A DNA stretch of 64,000 nt from Cyclobacteriaceae bacterium (GTDB lineage: Bacteria > Bacteroidota > Bacteroidia > Cytophagales > Cyclobacteriaceae): contig JAFIEV010000082.1 of assembly GCA_020832305.1 (NCBI GenBank), forward strand, positions 248,001-312,000, read 5' to 3'. A program made the position numbers and the translations under genes. The notes beneath the pieces are model-generated. The model was not told the DNA's origin, searched no databases, and saw only the letters and a list, made by a program, of their open reading frames with translations. Numbering within the stretch: position 1 is the first letter of the stretch; every line of letters begins with the position of its first letter. Of the stretch, positions 50,545-60,156 are shown one piece after another.

Positions 50545-53400
50545 TCAGGACAATTGCATTTTCAATTCCTGTGCCAGATACGTACCAGTATAGCTTTCCG
50601 GTTTTCGGGCCACTTCTTCGGGAGTTCCCTGGCAAACTATGTTTCCGCCTTCAGCGCCCCCTTCAGGACCTAAATCGATAATGTAATCTGCCGATTTAAT
50701 GATATCGAGGTTGTGTTCGATTATCAACACTGTATTTCCCTTTTCCACCAGTCGGTTTAAGACTTCAAGAAGATGTTGTATGTCTTGAAAATGCAAGCCC
50801 GTTGTTGGTTCATCCAGGATATAAAGGGTTTTGCCGGTATCTCTTTTTGATAGTTCCGTGGCCAATTTAACCCTTTGTGCTTCTCCACCTGAAAGCGTTG
50901 TGGCATGTTGCCCGAGGCTGATATAACCCAAACCCACATCATTGAGCACTTCAACTTTCCGAAGAATTTTCGGCTGATTTTCAAAAAATTCAACGGCCTG
51001 CTCTACCGTCATATCAAGTACGTCTGAGATAGACTTTCCTTTGAATCTTACCTCCAGGGTTTCTCGATTGTATCTTTTTCCTTTGCAGGTTTCACAGGGC
51101 ACATGCACATCAGGCAGGAAATCCATTTCAATTACTTTCATGCCTGCGCCTTCACAGGTTTCGCAGCGACCTCCCTTTACATTAAAAGAAAACCTTCCGG
51201 GTTTATAGCCCCTGATTTTAGCTTCAGGGAGGTTTGAATATAAAGATCTGATTTCGGTAAATACACCGGTATAAGTTGCAGGATTTGAGCGAGGTGTTCT
51301 TCCAATCGGACTCTGATCAACTTCAATTACTTTATCAATATTTTTGAGACCATCGATCGAAACATAAGGCAAAGATTCTTTTCGCGATCTGAAAAAATGT
51401 GCATTGAGAATTGGGAAAAGTGTTTCATGTATAAGTGAAGATTTTCCACTCCCTGATACTCCGGTTACACATATCATTAGTCCCAGTGGGATTTCAATAT
51501 CTACGTTTTTAAGATTATGGCCATTTGCACCTTTCAGAGTTAATTTCTCGCCGGAGGCCTTTCGGCGATTGGCAGGAATGGATATTTCCTGGGTGCCATT
51601 AAGAAAAGCTGCTGTTAAACTGTTGTATGCTAAAAATTCTTTCGGGGAGCCCTGGGCTACGATCTGTCCGCCATGCAGTCCCGGCCCAGGACCTATATCA
51701 ATGATATGATCGGCTTCGAGCATCATTTCTTTGTCATGTTCAACCACAATTACGCTGTTGCCTATATCCCTGAGATCTTTCAGTGAATTGATCAGTTTAA
51801 TGTTGTCGCGCTGATGTAAACCGATACTGGGTTCATCAAGAATATACAACACACCGGTCAATTGCGTTCCGATCTGGGTGGCAAGTCTGATGCGTTGTGC
51901 TTCTCCTCCGGATAGCGTCCTGAGCGGACGGTCGAGTTGAAGGTAGGTGAGGCCTACTTCCATCAGAAAGCGAATGCGTTTTCTGATTTCCTTAAGAATT
52001 TCGGTGGCGATTCTGTTTTGCTTCTCGTTAAGCCTTGTTTCAAGATTTTCAAACCAATTCCAGAGTGCCTGTATGTCAAGTTGAGCCAGCTGAGCTATAT
52101 TTTTCCCATCAATGAGGAAGTGAAGTGATTCTTTTTTGAGTCGTTGGCCATTGCACGAGGGACAAACCTTTACCGAAGTATATTCACCGACCCAATCTCT
52201 TATTTTTTCAGAACCTTCATCTTTTTGTTTTTCCAGAAAGCTTATAATACCTTCAAATTTGGTATTCCATTCTGTACCCGGGTATTTTACAGAAGAAACA
52301 GCAACTGGCACATTGTCACCATAAAGTAGCACATCAAGTGCTTTTTCGGGGAGTTTATGAATTGGGGTGGTGAGGTTTGCATCATATCTTTTTAATATGG
52401 CCTCGATTTTTTTAAAGATCCATATTTCGCGATAAGGACCCAGGGGTGCGATGCCTCCGCGGCTAACAGAAAGGGAAGGATCGGGAATAATGTTTTCGCG
52501 ATCAATTTTCTCTATGGAGCCAAGACCATTGCATTCGGAGCATGCACCATAGGGCGAATTAAACGAAAACATATTGGGCGCCGGTTCTGTGTAAGATAAG
52601 CCGGTTTCAGGATCCATAAGGAATTTAGAAAAATGGTGCAAATTCCCTGTTCCATCTATGATCATCATTACCCCTTTGCCCTGATTTACAGAGGTTTTAA
52701 CCGATTGACCAATCCTGAATTTTTCTTTTTCGTCGACCAGCAGGCGATCTATCACTATTTCAATATCGTGGGTTTTGTATCTATCAACCTGCATTTTAGG
52801 TATAACATCCTGGATTTCACCATTTACTCGTACTTTGGTGTATCCCGATTTTATGATTTGTTGAAATAGCTCACGATAATGTCCCTTTCTTCCCTTAACC
52901 ACTGGCGCAAGAAGAATAATTTTTTCGCCTTTAAAATGCTGAAGGATATGTTCAATAATCTGGTCCTCTGATTGGCGGGTCATTTTTTTTCCGCTCAGGT
53001 AAGAAAACGCTTCACCTGTCCTTGCATAGAGCAATCTCATGAAATCGTAAATTTCAGTAACTGTACCTACGGTAGATCGTGGATTGCGCGAAATGGTTTT
53101 TTGCTCAATGGAAATTACCGGGCTCAGGCCTTCGATTTTATCAACATCGGGCCTTTCCATGTCGCCAATAAATGAACGGGCGTATGCAGAAAAACTTTCC
53201 ATATATCTGCGCTGTCCTTCGGCATAAATGGTGTCGAAGGCCAATGAAGATTTTCCGCTACCGCTTATTCCGGTAATTACAACCAATTGATTTCTGGGTA
53301 TACTGAGATCAATATTTTTAAGGTTATGTTCCCGCGCGCCGTATATTTCAATATTTTCGTAGCCGGTAAGGTCTACTGTTTCTGGTTTTGATTGCTTCAT
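50545..53400 (-). CDS. uvrA: Excinuclease ABC subunit A
   Basis: A 951-residue DNA damage recognition ATPase of nucleotide excision repair, a dimer that loads UvrB. Two ABC cassettes are visible: first Walker A 'ITGISGSGKSSLAFDTIYAE', signature 'LSGGEAQRIRLATQIG'; second Walker A 'VTGVSGSGKSSLIHETLF', signature 'LSGGEAQRVKLATELS' and 'LYILDEPTTGLHFQDIQHLL'. Zinc modules are 'CPSCNGQRLKKESL' and 'CETCEGAGMKV' with 'CETCKGKRYNRETLEV'. Length fits UvrA (about 940). The start is taken as ATG at 53400 (Met-Lys-Gln-Ser); an in-frame ATG at 53427 would add nine residues and overlap the upstream gene. It ends 28 bases from the convergent menB gene. Confidence 0.96.
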   Translation of the reverse strand: MKQSKPETVDLTGYENIEIYGAREHNLKNIDLSIPRNQLVVITGISGSGKSSLAFDTIYAEGQRRYMESFSAYARSFIGDMERPDVDKIEGLSPVISIEQKTISRNPRSTVGTVTEIYDFMRLLYARTGEAFSYLSGKKMTRQSEDQIIEHILQHFKGEKIILLAPVVKGRKGHYRELFQQIIKSGYTKVRVNGEIQDVIPKMQVDRYKTHDIEIVIDRLLVDEKEKFRIGQSVKTSVNQGKGVMMIIDGTGNLHHFSKFLMDPETGLSYTEPAPNMFSFNSPYGACSECNGLGSIEKIDRENIIPDPSLSVSRGGIAPLGPYREIWIFKKIEAILKRYDANLTTPIHKLPEKALDVLLYGDNVPVAVSSVKYPGTEWNTKFEGIISFLEKQKDEGSEKIRDWVGEYTSVKVCPSCNGQRLKKESLHFLIDGKNIAQLAQLDIQALWNWFENLETRLNEKQNRIATEILKEIRKRIRFLMEVGLTYLQLDRPLRTLSGGEAQRIRLATQIGTQLTGVLYILDEPSIGLHQRDNIKLINSLKDLRDIGNSVIVVEHDKEMMLEADHIIDIGPGPGLHGGQIVAQGSPKEFLAYNSLTAAFLNGTQEISIPANRRKASGEKLTLKGANGHNLKNVDIEIPLGLMICVTGVSGSGKSSLIHETLFPILNAHFFRSRKESLPYVSIDGLKNIDKVIEVDQSPIGRTPRSNPATYTGVFTEIRSLYSNLPEAKIRGYKPGRFSFNVKGGRCETCEGAGMKVIEMDFLPDVHVPCETCKGKRYNRETLEVRFKGKSISDVLDMTVEQAVEFFENQPKILRKVEVLNDVGLGYISLGQHATTLSGGEAQRVKLATELSKRDTGKTLYILDEPTTGLHFQDIQHLLEVLNRLVEKGNTVLIIEHNLDIIKSADYIIDLGPEGGAEGGNIVCQGTPEEVARKPESYTGTYLAQELKMQLS

Positions 53401-53413
53401 TCCGGTGGAATTT

Positions 53414-54478
53414 CTATAATTCGTCATCGGGGGTTTGTTGCTCTTCCCCGCTGTTTAAACTGTTTGGCCTTGGCAAAGTTTTTTGTTCAGGCATTTTCCA
53501 GTAGGGATCTGCCGGCAATAAAATCGTATAAGATTTTCCAGCATTTACAGTCAGGCGATTTTGACGCAGCCAGGGATTATATCGCTTGAGAATTTTGTAA
53601 TTTACCCCTTGTGAGAAGGCAAATTCTGTTAGGTCGGGGATACTTTGTTCAATGATAATAGATCTGGTTTTTTCTTTTGGGTACAGATGCTTTTTTTCCA
53701 ATCGAAAACCAAAAGCCTGCGGGTTTTCGAAAATAAGTTTTATAGCCACCATTCTAGCGACGTACCTTGATGTTTCTTCATTGAGAAGTAAATCCCAGTA
53801 ATGATCGAGTTTTTGGGATTGAACCGCGCGGTTTACTCCTGCCGGACCGGCGTTGTATGCGGCAGCGGCCATAGACCAGTTACCAAATCGCTGATAATTT
53901 TTAATCAGTTGACGGCAGGCAGCATGTGTCGATTTTATGGGGTCGTACCTTTCGTCAACTTCCTGGTTTACTTCCAGACCCAGTTCACGGGCAGTGCCTT
54001 CCAGAATCTGCCAAAATCCAACAGCTTTTTTTGGAGAAACGACATTTCTCAAATCGCTTTCAACCACCGGAAGGTACTTAAAATCTTCCGGAATATTATA
54101 TGATTTTACAATTTCACCAATTTCATCAAGCCACCTATGGCTTCTTTTCAGCAGTAAAATGGTATTGGTATGCCAAAAGGTATTAATATGAATTTCCCGG
54201 TCTATTCTCTCTCTTACATCCGGATCATTGAGAGGAATACGCTCGCCAGCAAAGCTCAATTGATCAGGTATTTCTATTACAGGTAGTGAATAAACTTCGT
54301 ATTCTTCACTATACATCGTATCTGGCATGTATAAGCCAGGCGATTTTACCCTGATTGTTTTATCTGGTTTAAAAGCGAGCGTAGCTACAAATACCACCGC
54401 CAGAAAAGATGAAATAAAAAATAAGGACTGTTTCAATTTAAAAATTGGGTGAAAGTAGGTAACGGGTATAAAATTCAT
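53414..54478 (-). CDS. Lytic transglycosylase with SLT and LysM-like domains
   Basis: A 354-residue cell-wall enzyme with an N-terminal membrane anchor or signal (about residues 16-36, 'QSLFFISSFLAVVFVATLAF'). Residues about 110-240 are an SLT domain: 'DFKYLPVVESDLRNVVSPKKA' with the catalytic Glu (in E-S), 'GFWQILEGTARELGL' and 'NWSMAAAAYNAGPAGVNRAV'. A LysM-like region follows near 280-325 ('IPDLTEFAFSQGVNYKILKR', 'LTVNAGKSYTILLP'). This is the layout of MltD, which cleaves peptidoglycan glycan strands to 1,6-anhydro products. Its first 41 bases overlap the end of the LOG-like gene and its own end lies 13 bases before uvrA, so it is within a leftward run of genes. Confidence 0.9.
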   Translation of the reverse strand: MNFIPVTYFHPIFKLKQSLFFISSFLAVVFVATLAFKPDKTIRVKSPGLYMPDTMYSEEYEVYSLPVIEIPDQLSFAGERIPLNDPDVRERIDREIHINTFWHTNTILLLKRSHRWLDEIGEIVKSYNIPEDFKYLPVVESDLRNVVSPKKAVGFWQILEGTARELGLEVNQEVDERYDPIKSTHAACRQLIKNYQRFGNWSMAAAAYNAGPAGVNRAVQSQKLDHYWDLLLNEETSRYVARMVAIKLIFENPQAFGFRLEKKHLYPKEKTRSIIIEQSIPDLTEFAFSQGVNYKILKRYNPWLRQNRLTVNAGKSYTILLPADPYWKMPEQKTLPRPNSLNSGEEQQTPDDEL

Positions 54479-55184
54479 TAATTATTTCAACCGCTTCAAA
54501 AGGATCATCTACAAGATGAAAGAGGTCAAAATCCTCGACACTTATATTACCTTCTCTTTTGCAAACTACTTCTTCAAGCCATTGATATATGCCACTCCAA
54601 AAATCTATACCAACCAAAATAATTGGGAATCGGCCAATTTTATGCGTTTGAATCAGCGTTAAGGCTTCAAATATTTCATCCAGGGTTCCGAAACCACCAG
54701 GCATACCTATAAAACCTTGTGAATAGCGCACAAACATAACCTTACGAACAAAAAAGTAATCAAAGTTTATGTTTTTATCATTGTCGATATAAATATTGGA
54801 GCTTTGTTCATGTGGTAAAATAATATTTAATCCCACTGAACGGCCACCGGCTTTATGTGCTCCTTTGTTACCGGCTTCCATAATTCCAGGTCCCCCGCCT
54901 GTAATAACCCCATAGCCATGCTTTACAAGATTCTCAGCGATATCTTCAGCCATTTTATAGTATTTACTGCCTATTGGTGTGCGCGCTGAACCGAAAATAG
55001 ATACGCATGGGCCTATTTTTGAGAGTTTTTCGAAACCACTCACAAATTCACTCATGATTTTAAAAATTGCCCATGAATCAGCCGTTTTTATTTCATTCCA
55101 GTTTTTTTGTTTAAATGCATTTCGGATGGCAGTTTCTTCATCCGGTGATAATTTGTGTATTTTTTGCTGATCTCCGTTTTTCAT
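54438..55184 (-). CDS. LOG family protein (TIGR00730, Rossmann fold nucleotide phosphoribohydrolase)
   Basis: A 248-residue cytoplasmic protein of the family misnamed lysine decarboxylase. The two hallmark motifs are present: 'VITGGGPGIMEAGNKGAHKA' near residue 95-115 and 'GFIGMPGGFGTLDEIFEAL' near 155-173 (P-G-G-x-G-T-x-x-E). Known members hydrolyse N6-modified or plain AMP to base and ribose 5-phosphate. No cytokinin role can be presumed in a bacterium like this; AMP nucleosidase-like activity is a fair guess. It lies 44 bases after the TIGR01777 gene on the same strand and overlaps the lytic transglycosylase gene by 41 bases. Confidence 0.9.
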   Translation of the reverse strand: MKNGDQQKIHKLSPDEETAIRNAFKQKNWNEIKTADSWAIFKIMSEFVSGFEKLSKIGPCVSIFGSARTPIGSKYYKMAEDIAENLVKHGYGVITGGGPGIMEAGNKGAHKAGGRSVGLNIILPHEQSSNIYIDNDKNINFDYFFVRKVMFVRYSQGFIGMPGGFGTLDEIFEALTLIQTHKIGRFPIILVGIDFWSGIYQWLEEVVCKREGNISVEDFDLFHLVDDPFEAVEIINEFYTRYLLSPNF

Positions 55185-55228
55185 ATGTATTACTATATAA
55201 CGATTGTTGGTTGAGTATCAAATATACG

Positions 55229-56149
55229 TTAATTGTTGGTTTTTAGTAAATCCTTCAATGCATCTTCGGCTGTAGAATATTTAAAGGCAAAGCCTGTTTT
55301 GAGTATTTTTTCGGCTGATACATTGCTACCTCCCAAGACCATCGCAGACATTTCTCCAAGCATGATTTTTAAAACAAATGCAGGAACCGGTGGTAAAAAA
55401 ATGGGTTTATTTAATACCTTGGCCAGGGTACGGGTAAATTCCTTATTGCTCACCGGGTTTGGGGCTACGGCATTAAACGCACCACTATAGCTTTCTTTTT
55501 GAATGAGATGGCAAAACATTTCACAAAGGTCATCAATATGGATCCAACTCATAATTTGCTCGCCTGAACCCAGCGCTGCACCTGCACCATATTTTACGGG
55601 CAAAGCCATTTTTTCAAGTGCTCCGCCCTGATTTGATAAAACGACTCCAATGCGCAGGGCCAGGGTGCGAATATTGAGTTCTTGTATTTGAAATACTTCT
55701 TCCTCCCATGATTGTGTAACGTCTGCCAAAAAATCTGAAGGATGTATGTTTGCATCTTCACGCATCAGTGCTTTTCCACTATTGCCATAAATACCAACAG
55801 CTGAGGCACTAATGAAGGTTTCTACTTTATGAGGAATTTGCTTTAATTTTTCAAACAACAGGCGGGTGGAAAAAATCCGGCTGTCTTTAATTTCCTTTTT
55901 TCGTTTATCTGTCCATCTTTCATCTGCGACTCCTGCACCTGCGAGATGTATAATTATATGTGCGTTTTCAAGCGCGGCTGGTTCAATATAGTTTTCTGCC
56001 AGATCCCAACCGAATATTCGAACACTTCCTCTTTTTGCAGAACCTGAACGGCTCAGATGGCTTACTTTATAACCTTTTTTAATCAGCAATTCTGTTAAGA
56101 CGGAACCAACCGTACCACTTGCTCCGGTAATCAGCACATTTTTACTCAT
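55229..56149 (-). CDS. TIGR01777 family NAD-binding oxidoreductase (YfcH/SDR39U1-like)
   Basis: A 306-residue protein of the atypical short-chain dehydrogenase family TIGR01777, homologous to E. coli YfcH and human SDR39U1. The Rossmann motif 'NVLITGASGTVGSVLTELLI' (G-x-x-G-x-x-G) is at residues 4-23; 'VSHLSRSG', 'AHIIIHLAGAGVADERWTDKR' and 'ETFISASAVGIYGNSG' are family blocks, and a DUF1731-like C-terminal part is 'PPVPAFVLKIMLGEMSAMVL'. Its activity is unknown, but relatives bind NADP. Its ATG overlaps the stop of the adenosine kinase gene as ATGA (56146-56149), so it is translated with it. Confidence 0.92.
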   Translation of the reverse strand: MSKNVLITGASGTVGSVLTELLIKKGYKVSHLSRSGSAKRGSVRIFGWDLAENYIEPAALENAHIIIHLAGAGVADERWTDKRKKEIKDSRIFSTRLLFEKLKQIPHKVETFISASAVGIYGNSGKALMREDANIHPSDFLADVTQSWEEEVFQIQELNIRTLALRIGVVLSNQGGALEKMALPVKYGAGAALGSGEQIMSWIHIDDLCEMFCHLIQKESYSGAFNAVAPNPVSNKEFTRTLAKVLNKPIFLPPVPAFVLKIMLGEMSAMVLGGSNVSAEKILKTGFAFKYSTAEDALKDLLKTNN

Positions 56150-57135
56150 AATGCAGTTCCATTAAATTGCTGTATTTGTTCCTGTATCTTATTCCATCGA
56201 TGAATATCCATACGTGCCCCAATTACTTCCATAACATTTCCTGCCAGGAGCGCTCCGATTTGCCCGCAAATATCTAAAGTAAAACCATGAACCATTCCAT
56301 ATAAAAATCCTGCTGCGTATAAATCGCCTGCACCTGTTGAGTCTATACTTTCAATTTCAATAATTCCTATTTTGTGAATAGAATTTTGAGATTTCACATA
56401 AGATCCTTGCCTACCAATTTTTACCACGGCAACATCGCATAATTCAGATAATTCATGCAGGGCATCTTCCGGGCCTTTTCCGGTAAATGCCTTGGCTTCT
56501 TCTTCATTGGCAAATACAATATTAATATAATCTCGTACTACTTCCCGTAAAAATTCAACATTGGCTTCAACCACATTGTAGCTGGCCATGTCAAGGGATA
56601 TAATTAAATTATTTCTCTTTGCTGTTTCCAGTGCCTTTCTAATGAGATCGTGATTTTGAACCAGATAGCCTTCAATATGAAAATAATGATAGCCTTCAAA
56701 GAGCTGATCATTTATATCATCTGCATTTAATTCTACCGCTGCACCGAGATGGGTGGCAAATGTTCTTTCTGCATCCGGACTCACCAGGGCTATGGCTGTT
56801 CCCGATGGCATTTTTCCTTTGAGTAAATGGGCTTTTACATTCACTTCCTCCAGTCCTAATCTAAAAAGATCACCCACTTGATCATCACCTACTTTTCCTA
56901 TATATCCGGTACTTATTCCCAGATAGGCAAGGCCATTGATCGTATTTGCTGCTGATCCTCCTGATGCAATTTCCTGTTTGAGTTTTTGAATTCCTGATTT
57001 TATCTTCTCTGATCGCTCAGTATCAACCAGTTGCATGCTGCCTTTAGGCAACTCAAACTGAGTCAATAACTGTTCATCATCAATAAGGGTCATAATATCG
57101 ACGAGAGCATTTCCCATGCCAAGAACTTTCTTCAT
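56146..57135 (-). CDS. PfkB family carbohydrate kinase, adenosine-kinase type
   Basis: A 329-residue cytoplasmic kinase. The start 'KVLGMGNALVDIMTLIDDEQ' with 'GSMQLVD' and 'EIASGGSAANTINGLAYLG' (substrate-binding) is that of adenosine kinase in Bacteroidota and eukaryotes, and the C-terminal PfkB signature is 'ESIDSTGAGDLYAAGFLYGM' with the catalytic Asp in D-S-T-G-A-G-D. 'VKIGRQGSYVKS' and 'VFANEEEAKAFTGKGPED' are also characteristic. Adenosine to AMP using ATP is the best-supported activity; other ribo-nucleosides or sugars are possible. It is the first gene of a leftward run with the TIGR01777 and LOG-family genes, which suggests purine nucleoside salvage. Confidence 0.88.
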   Translation of the reverse strand: MKKVLGMGNALVDIMTLIDDEQLLTQFELPKGSMQLVDTERSEKIKSGIQKLKQEIASGGSAANTINGLAYLGISTGYIGKVGDDQVGDLFRLGLEEVNVKAHLLKGKMPSGTAIALVSPDAERTFATHLGAAVELNADDINDQLFEGYHYFHIEGYLVQNHDLIRKALETAKRNNLIISLDMASYNVVEANVEFLREVVRDYINIVFANEEEAKAFTGKGPEDALHELSELCDVAVVKIGRQGSYVKSQNSIHKIGIIEIESIDSTGAGDLYAAGFLYGMVHGFTLDICGQIGALLAGNVMEVIGARMDIHRWNKIQEQIQQFNGTAL

Positions 57136-57316
57136 AATGCGTAAAATTTGAATTCACAAAATTCTGTAAAAAAAACCCCGATGCATAGTACAATGTTCAT
57201 TTTTACAAAAAAAGTATCATCATATGACAAATTTATAGACGATCCTCCCTTAAATTCGTCAATATTATAAGATATAAAGGTAAATGTTACCGTAAATAAA
57301 TTTAATTAACGAATAA

Positions 57317-58309
57317 ATGGAAACAAGGATACTTGGAAATACCGGTCTCAAAGTTAGTCGTATTGGAATAGGTATGGCTGCATTGGGTAGGCCTGGTTAC
57401 ATCAATCTGGGTCATGCAGAGGATTTATGTCGTGATCACCATCCTGATGCCATGGAAAAGCATAGCCATACTGTCTTGGATACAGCTTGGGAGAGGGGTA
57501 TTCGGTATTTTGATGCTGCGCGAAGCTATGGAAAGGGTGAGAAATTCCTGGGAAATTGGATTCGCAAGCGTCGTATTTCCAGGGGAGAAATTGCGGTAGG
57601 TAGTAAATGGGGTTATGCTTACACCGCTGAATGGAAAATTGAAGCTGAGCATCATGAAATTAAAGAGCACAGCGAAGGTATGTTTAGAAAACAATATGAG
57701 GAAAGCCTTGCCAACCTCGGTGACTATCTTAATGTCTATCAGATACATAGTGCTACAGAGGAAAGTGGAGTACTTGATAATAAAGAAGTACTATCTGCCC
57801 TTATAGAAAAAAAGCAAAACGGGCTGTACATAGGTTTGAGTTTAAGTGGAGAAAGACAGGTTTATACGCTTGAAAAAGCCCTGAATATAAGGTTTGATGG
57901 AGTACAATTATTTGATACAGTGCAGGTAACCTGGAATATTCTTGAAAACAGTACCACTGAATTGTTAAAAGAGGCCAAAAAGCTGGGCCTTGGGGTAATT
58001 GTAAAGGAAGCTATGGCCAATGGAAGGCTTAGTGAAAAAAATCAGGACGCAGATTTTTCAGACAAAAAAACTATTTTAGCTGAAATGGCTGGTATTCTGG
58101 ATAGTACCATGGATGCACTTGCCATAGCAGCTGTACTACATCAGGATTGGGCAGATGTGGTGTTAAGTGGCGCTGCTACCCCCTCTCACCTGATTTCAAA
58201 TCTGAATGCTCTTGATCTCAATATCAGTGATATGGAAGAGGAATTGAAGCAATTCAGGGAAACACCATCGCAATATTGGAAAAAACGAAGTGCCCTTCGT
58301 TGGAACTGA
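57317..58309 (+). CDS. Aldo/keto reductase
   Basis: A 330-residue cytoplasmic NADPH-dependent oxidoreductase. 'METRILGNTGLKVSRIGIGM' opens the barrel; the catalytic Asp and Tyr are in 'GIRYFDAARSYGKGEKFLG' near 62-78, the Lys in 'VGSKWGYAYTAEW', and His in 'VYQIHSATEESG'. This is the L-galactose dehydrogenase/plant-type aldo/keto reductase subfamily, acting on sugars or small aldehydes; substrate unknown. It is divergent from the adenosine kinase gene (181-base gap) and ends exactly against the convergent ABC exporter gene: the two stop codons share the palindrome TGATCA with no base in between. No signal peptide. Confidence 0.92.
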   Translation: METRILGNTGLKVSRIGIGMAALGRPGYINLGHAEDLCRDHHPDAMEKHSHTVLDTAWERGIRYFDAARSYGKGEKFLGNWIRKRRISRGEIAVGSKWGYAYTAEWKIEAEHHEIKEHSEGMFRKQYEESLANLGDYLNVYQIHSATEESGVLDNKEVLSALIEKKQNGLYIGLSLSGERQVYTLEKALNIRFDGVQLFDTVQVTWNILENSTTELLKEAKKLGLGVIVKEAMANGRLSEKNQDADFSDKKTILAEMAGILDSTMDALAIAAVLHQDWADVVLSGAATPSHLISNLNALDLNISDMEEELKQFRETPSQYWKKRSALRWN

Positions 58310-60145
58310 TCAGAACGATTGCATTGAAATAAGTTTACGATACAGACCATTTTGCGCTTGTAAAGTATTATGATCACCTCTTTCAACGATTTCTCCGTCT
58401 TTTATCACCAGAATTTCATCAGCTGATTGTATGGTACTTAACCGATGGGCAATTACGATAGAAGTTCTGTTTTTCATAAGGTTAAAAATGGCTTCCTGTA
58501 CCAGCATTTCAGATTCTGAATCGAGGGCTGAAGTGGCTTCATCTAAAATTAGAATGTCGGGGTTGCTTAAAACGGCCCTTGCAATACTAATTCTCTGGCG
58601 TTGACCTCCTGATAAGCGGGTACCTCTTTCTCCAACTACAGTTTGGTAGCCCTCTTCCGTTTGCATGATAAAATCATGAGCATTGGCTATCTTTGCTGCT
58701 TTTTCTACCTCAGTTGCAAGCACATCTGATTTTCCAAAGGCAATATTGTTAAAAATGGTGTCATTGAACAAAATAGACTCCTGAGTTACGATGCCCATAT
58801 GGGCACGAACCGATTCTATCTTATAGTTATCAAGGGGTTTGTCATCCAACAAAATTGCTCCTGAATCGGGGTCATAAAACCTGGGGATAAGATCTGCAAT
58901 GGTAGATTTTCCACCCCCCGAAGGTCCTACCAATGCCAGTGTTTTGCCTTTTTCGATGGTGAAATTGATGTTTTTTAATACCGGTTCCTTATCATAACGA
59001 AACGTTACATCTCTAAAGGTTATACTATGGTTGAATTGTTCAAGCTTATATGCGCCTTCCTTATCTTTTATTTCAGGCAAAGTATCAACAATGGCAAATA
59101 TTCTGTCTCCGGCGGCAATACCTCGTTGTACACTCGCTATTGCCTGATTGATAAATTTTACCGGATTCAGTATCTGAGTAAAAATAACAAGATAGGTCAA
59201 AAATGTACTAGGCTCCATAATTTGTTTGCTCAGTACAAGGTTTCCACCATACAGCAATATACCCGCAACGGCACTCACGCCTAGAAATTCTGAAACCGGA
59301 CTGGCCAGCTCAAATCTTTTTGACATAGACATATTGAGCCTTTCGTATTGTTTTACTTCTCCATGAAAAATATTATTGATATAGCTGACACCATTAAAAG
59401 CTTTGATAATACGCATACCACTTAGCGTTTCATCGAGAATATTTAAAATCCTGCCAAGTGATTCCTGGTTTTCTACAGCTTTTTTCTTTAATCGCTTTGA
59501 TATACCTGAAATAAGCAAACCAGATATGGGAAGCAACAGTAAGGTGAATAAAGTAAGCTGAAAGGATAAGTAAAACAGTACTCCAAAATAAATGACAATT
59601 ATGAAAGGTTCTCTGAATATCACTTTTAATGATTGAGTTATTGAATTTTCGATTTCCTGTACATCATTGGTAATCCGTGAAATAATATCTCCCTTTCTTT
59701 GGTCTGTAAAATATCCCAGATGCAGTTGTGTTACCCTGTAATATATGTCCTGGCGTATTTTTCTAATTACTTTTACCCGTACTGAAGCGAGTATAAGCGC
59801 TGATATATATCTAAAAGCATTGGAAATAAATACAGATATTACTATGATGGTGCAAACGAATAGTAAAGAACCAAATTTGCCGAATATTTCGGTGTAGTAC
59901 TGCAGGTAATAGTAAAATATATCAAACAGGTAATTTAAATCAAGTTGAAAAACTGGCATTTGGGCCGGATGACGTTCGAGTGCATCTTCCTGATTAAAAA
60001 TAACATCTAATAAAGGCTTTAGTAAAGTTAAATTTACCAGGCCAAACATTATTGATAGAAATGAGGTAAGAATATATTGTGGAATATAGGTTGAATGCGG
60101 CTTGGCGTAATTGATGATGCGACGATATGTGCTGAAAGAATTCAT
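58310..60145 (-). CDS. ABC exporter, ATP-binding/permease fusion (MsbA-like)
   Basis: A 611-residue inner-membrane half-transporter that would act as a homodimer. Six transmembrane helices lie in the first about 330 residues. The ATPase follows: Walker A 'LALVGPSGGGKSTIADLIPR' near 395-412, signature 'TRLSGGQRQRISIARAVLSN' and Walker B 'PDILILDEATSALDSESEML', then 'VIAHRLSTIQSADEIL' (H-loop). The organisation and size are those of MsbA, LmrA and other lipid or multidrug exporters; the cytoplasmic coupling helix motif 'VRVKVIRKIRQDIYYRVTQL' agrees. Transport of lipid A precursor is possible but not specific. It starts 11 bases after the RemB-like gene, on the same strand. Confidence 0.93.
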   Translation of the reverse strand: MNSFSTYRRIINYAKPHSTYIPQYILTSFLSIMFGLVNLTLLKPLLDVIFNQEDALERHPAQMPVFQLDLNYLFDIFYYYLQYYTEIFGKFGSLLFVCTIIVISVFISNAFRYISALILASVRVKVIRKIRQDIYYRVTQLHLGYFTDQRKGDIISRITNDVQEIENSITQSLKVIFREPFIIVIYFGVLFYLSFQLTLFTLLLLPISGLLISGISKRLKKKAVENQESLGRILNILDETLSGMRIIKAFNGVSYINNIFHGEVKQYERLNMSMSKRFELASPVSEFLGVSAVAGILLYGGNLVLSKQIMEPSTFLTYLVIFTQILNPVKFINQAIASVQRGIAAGDRIFAIVDTLPEIKDKEGAYKLEQFNHSITFRDVTFRYDKEPVLKNINFTIEKGKTLALVGPSGGGKSTIADLIPRFYDPDSGAILLDDKPLDNYKIESVRAHMGIVTQESILFNDTIFNNIAFGKSDVLATEVEKAAKIANAHDFIMQTEEGYQTVVGERGTRLSGGQRQRISIARAVLSNPDILILDEATSALDSESEMLVQEAIFNLMKNRTSIVIAHRLSTIQSADEILVIKDGEIVERGDHNTLQAQNGLYRKLISMQSF

Positions 60146-60156
60146 AAAAAAATTGA

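Noticed and set aside
57279-57291. GGTAA-ATG-TTACC palindrome as a regulator site
   Set aside because: Five-base arms in AT-rich DNA are expected by chance; no second copy was noticed nearby.
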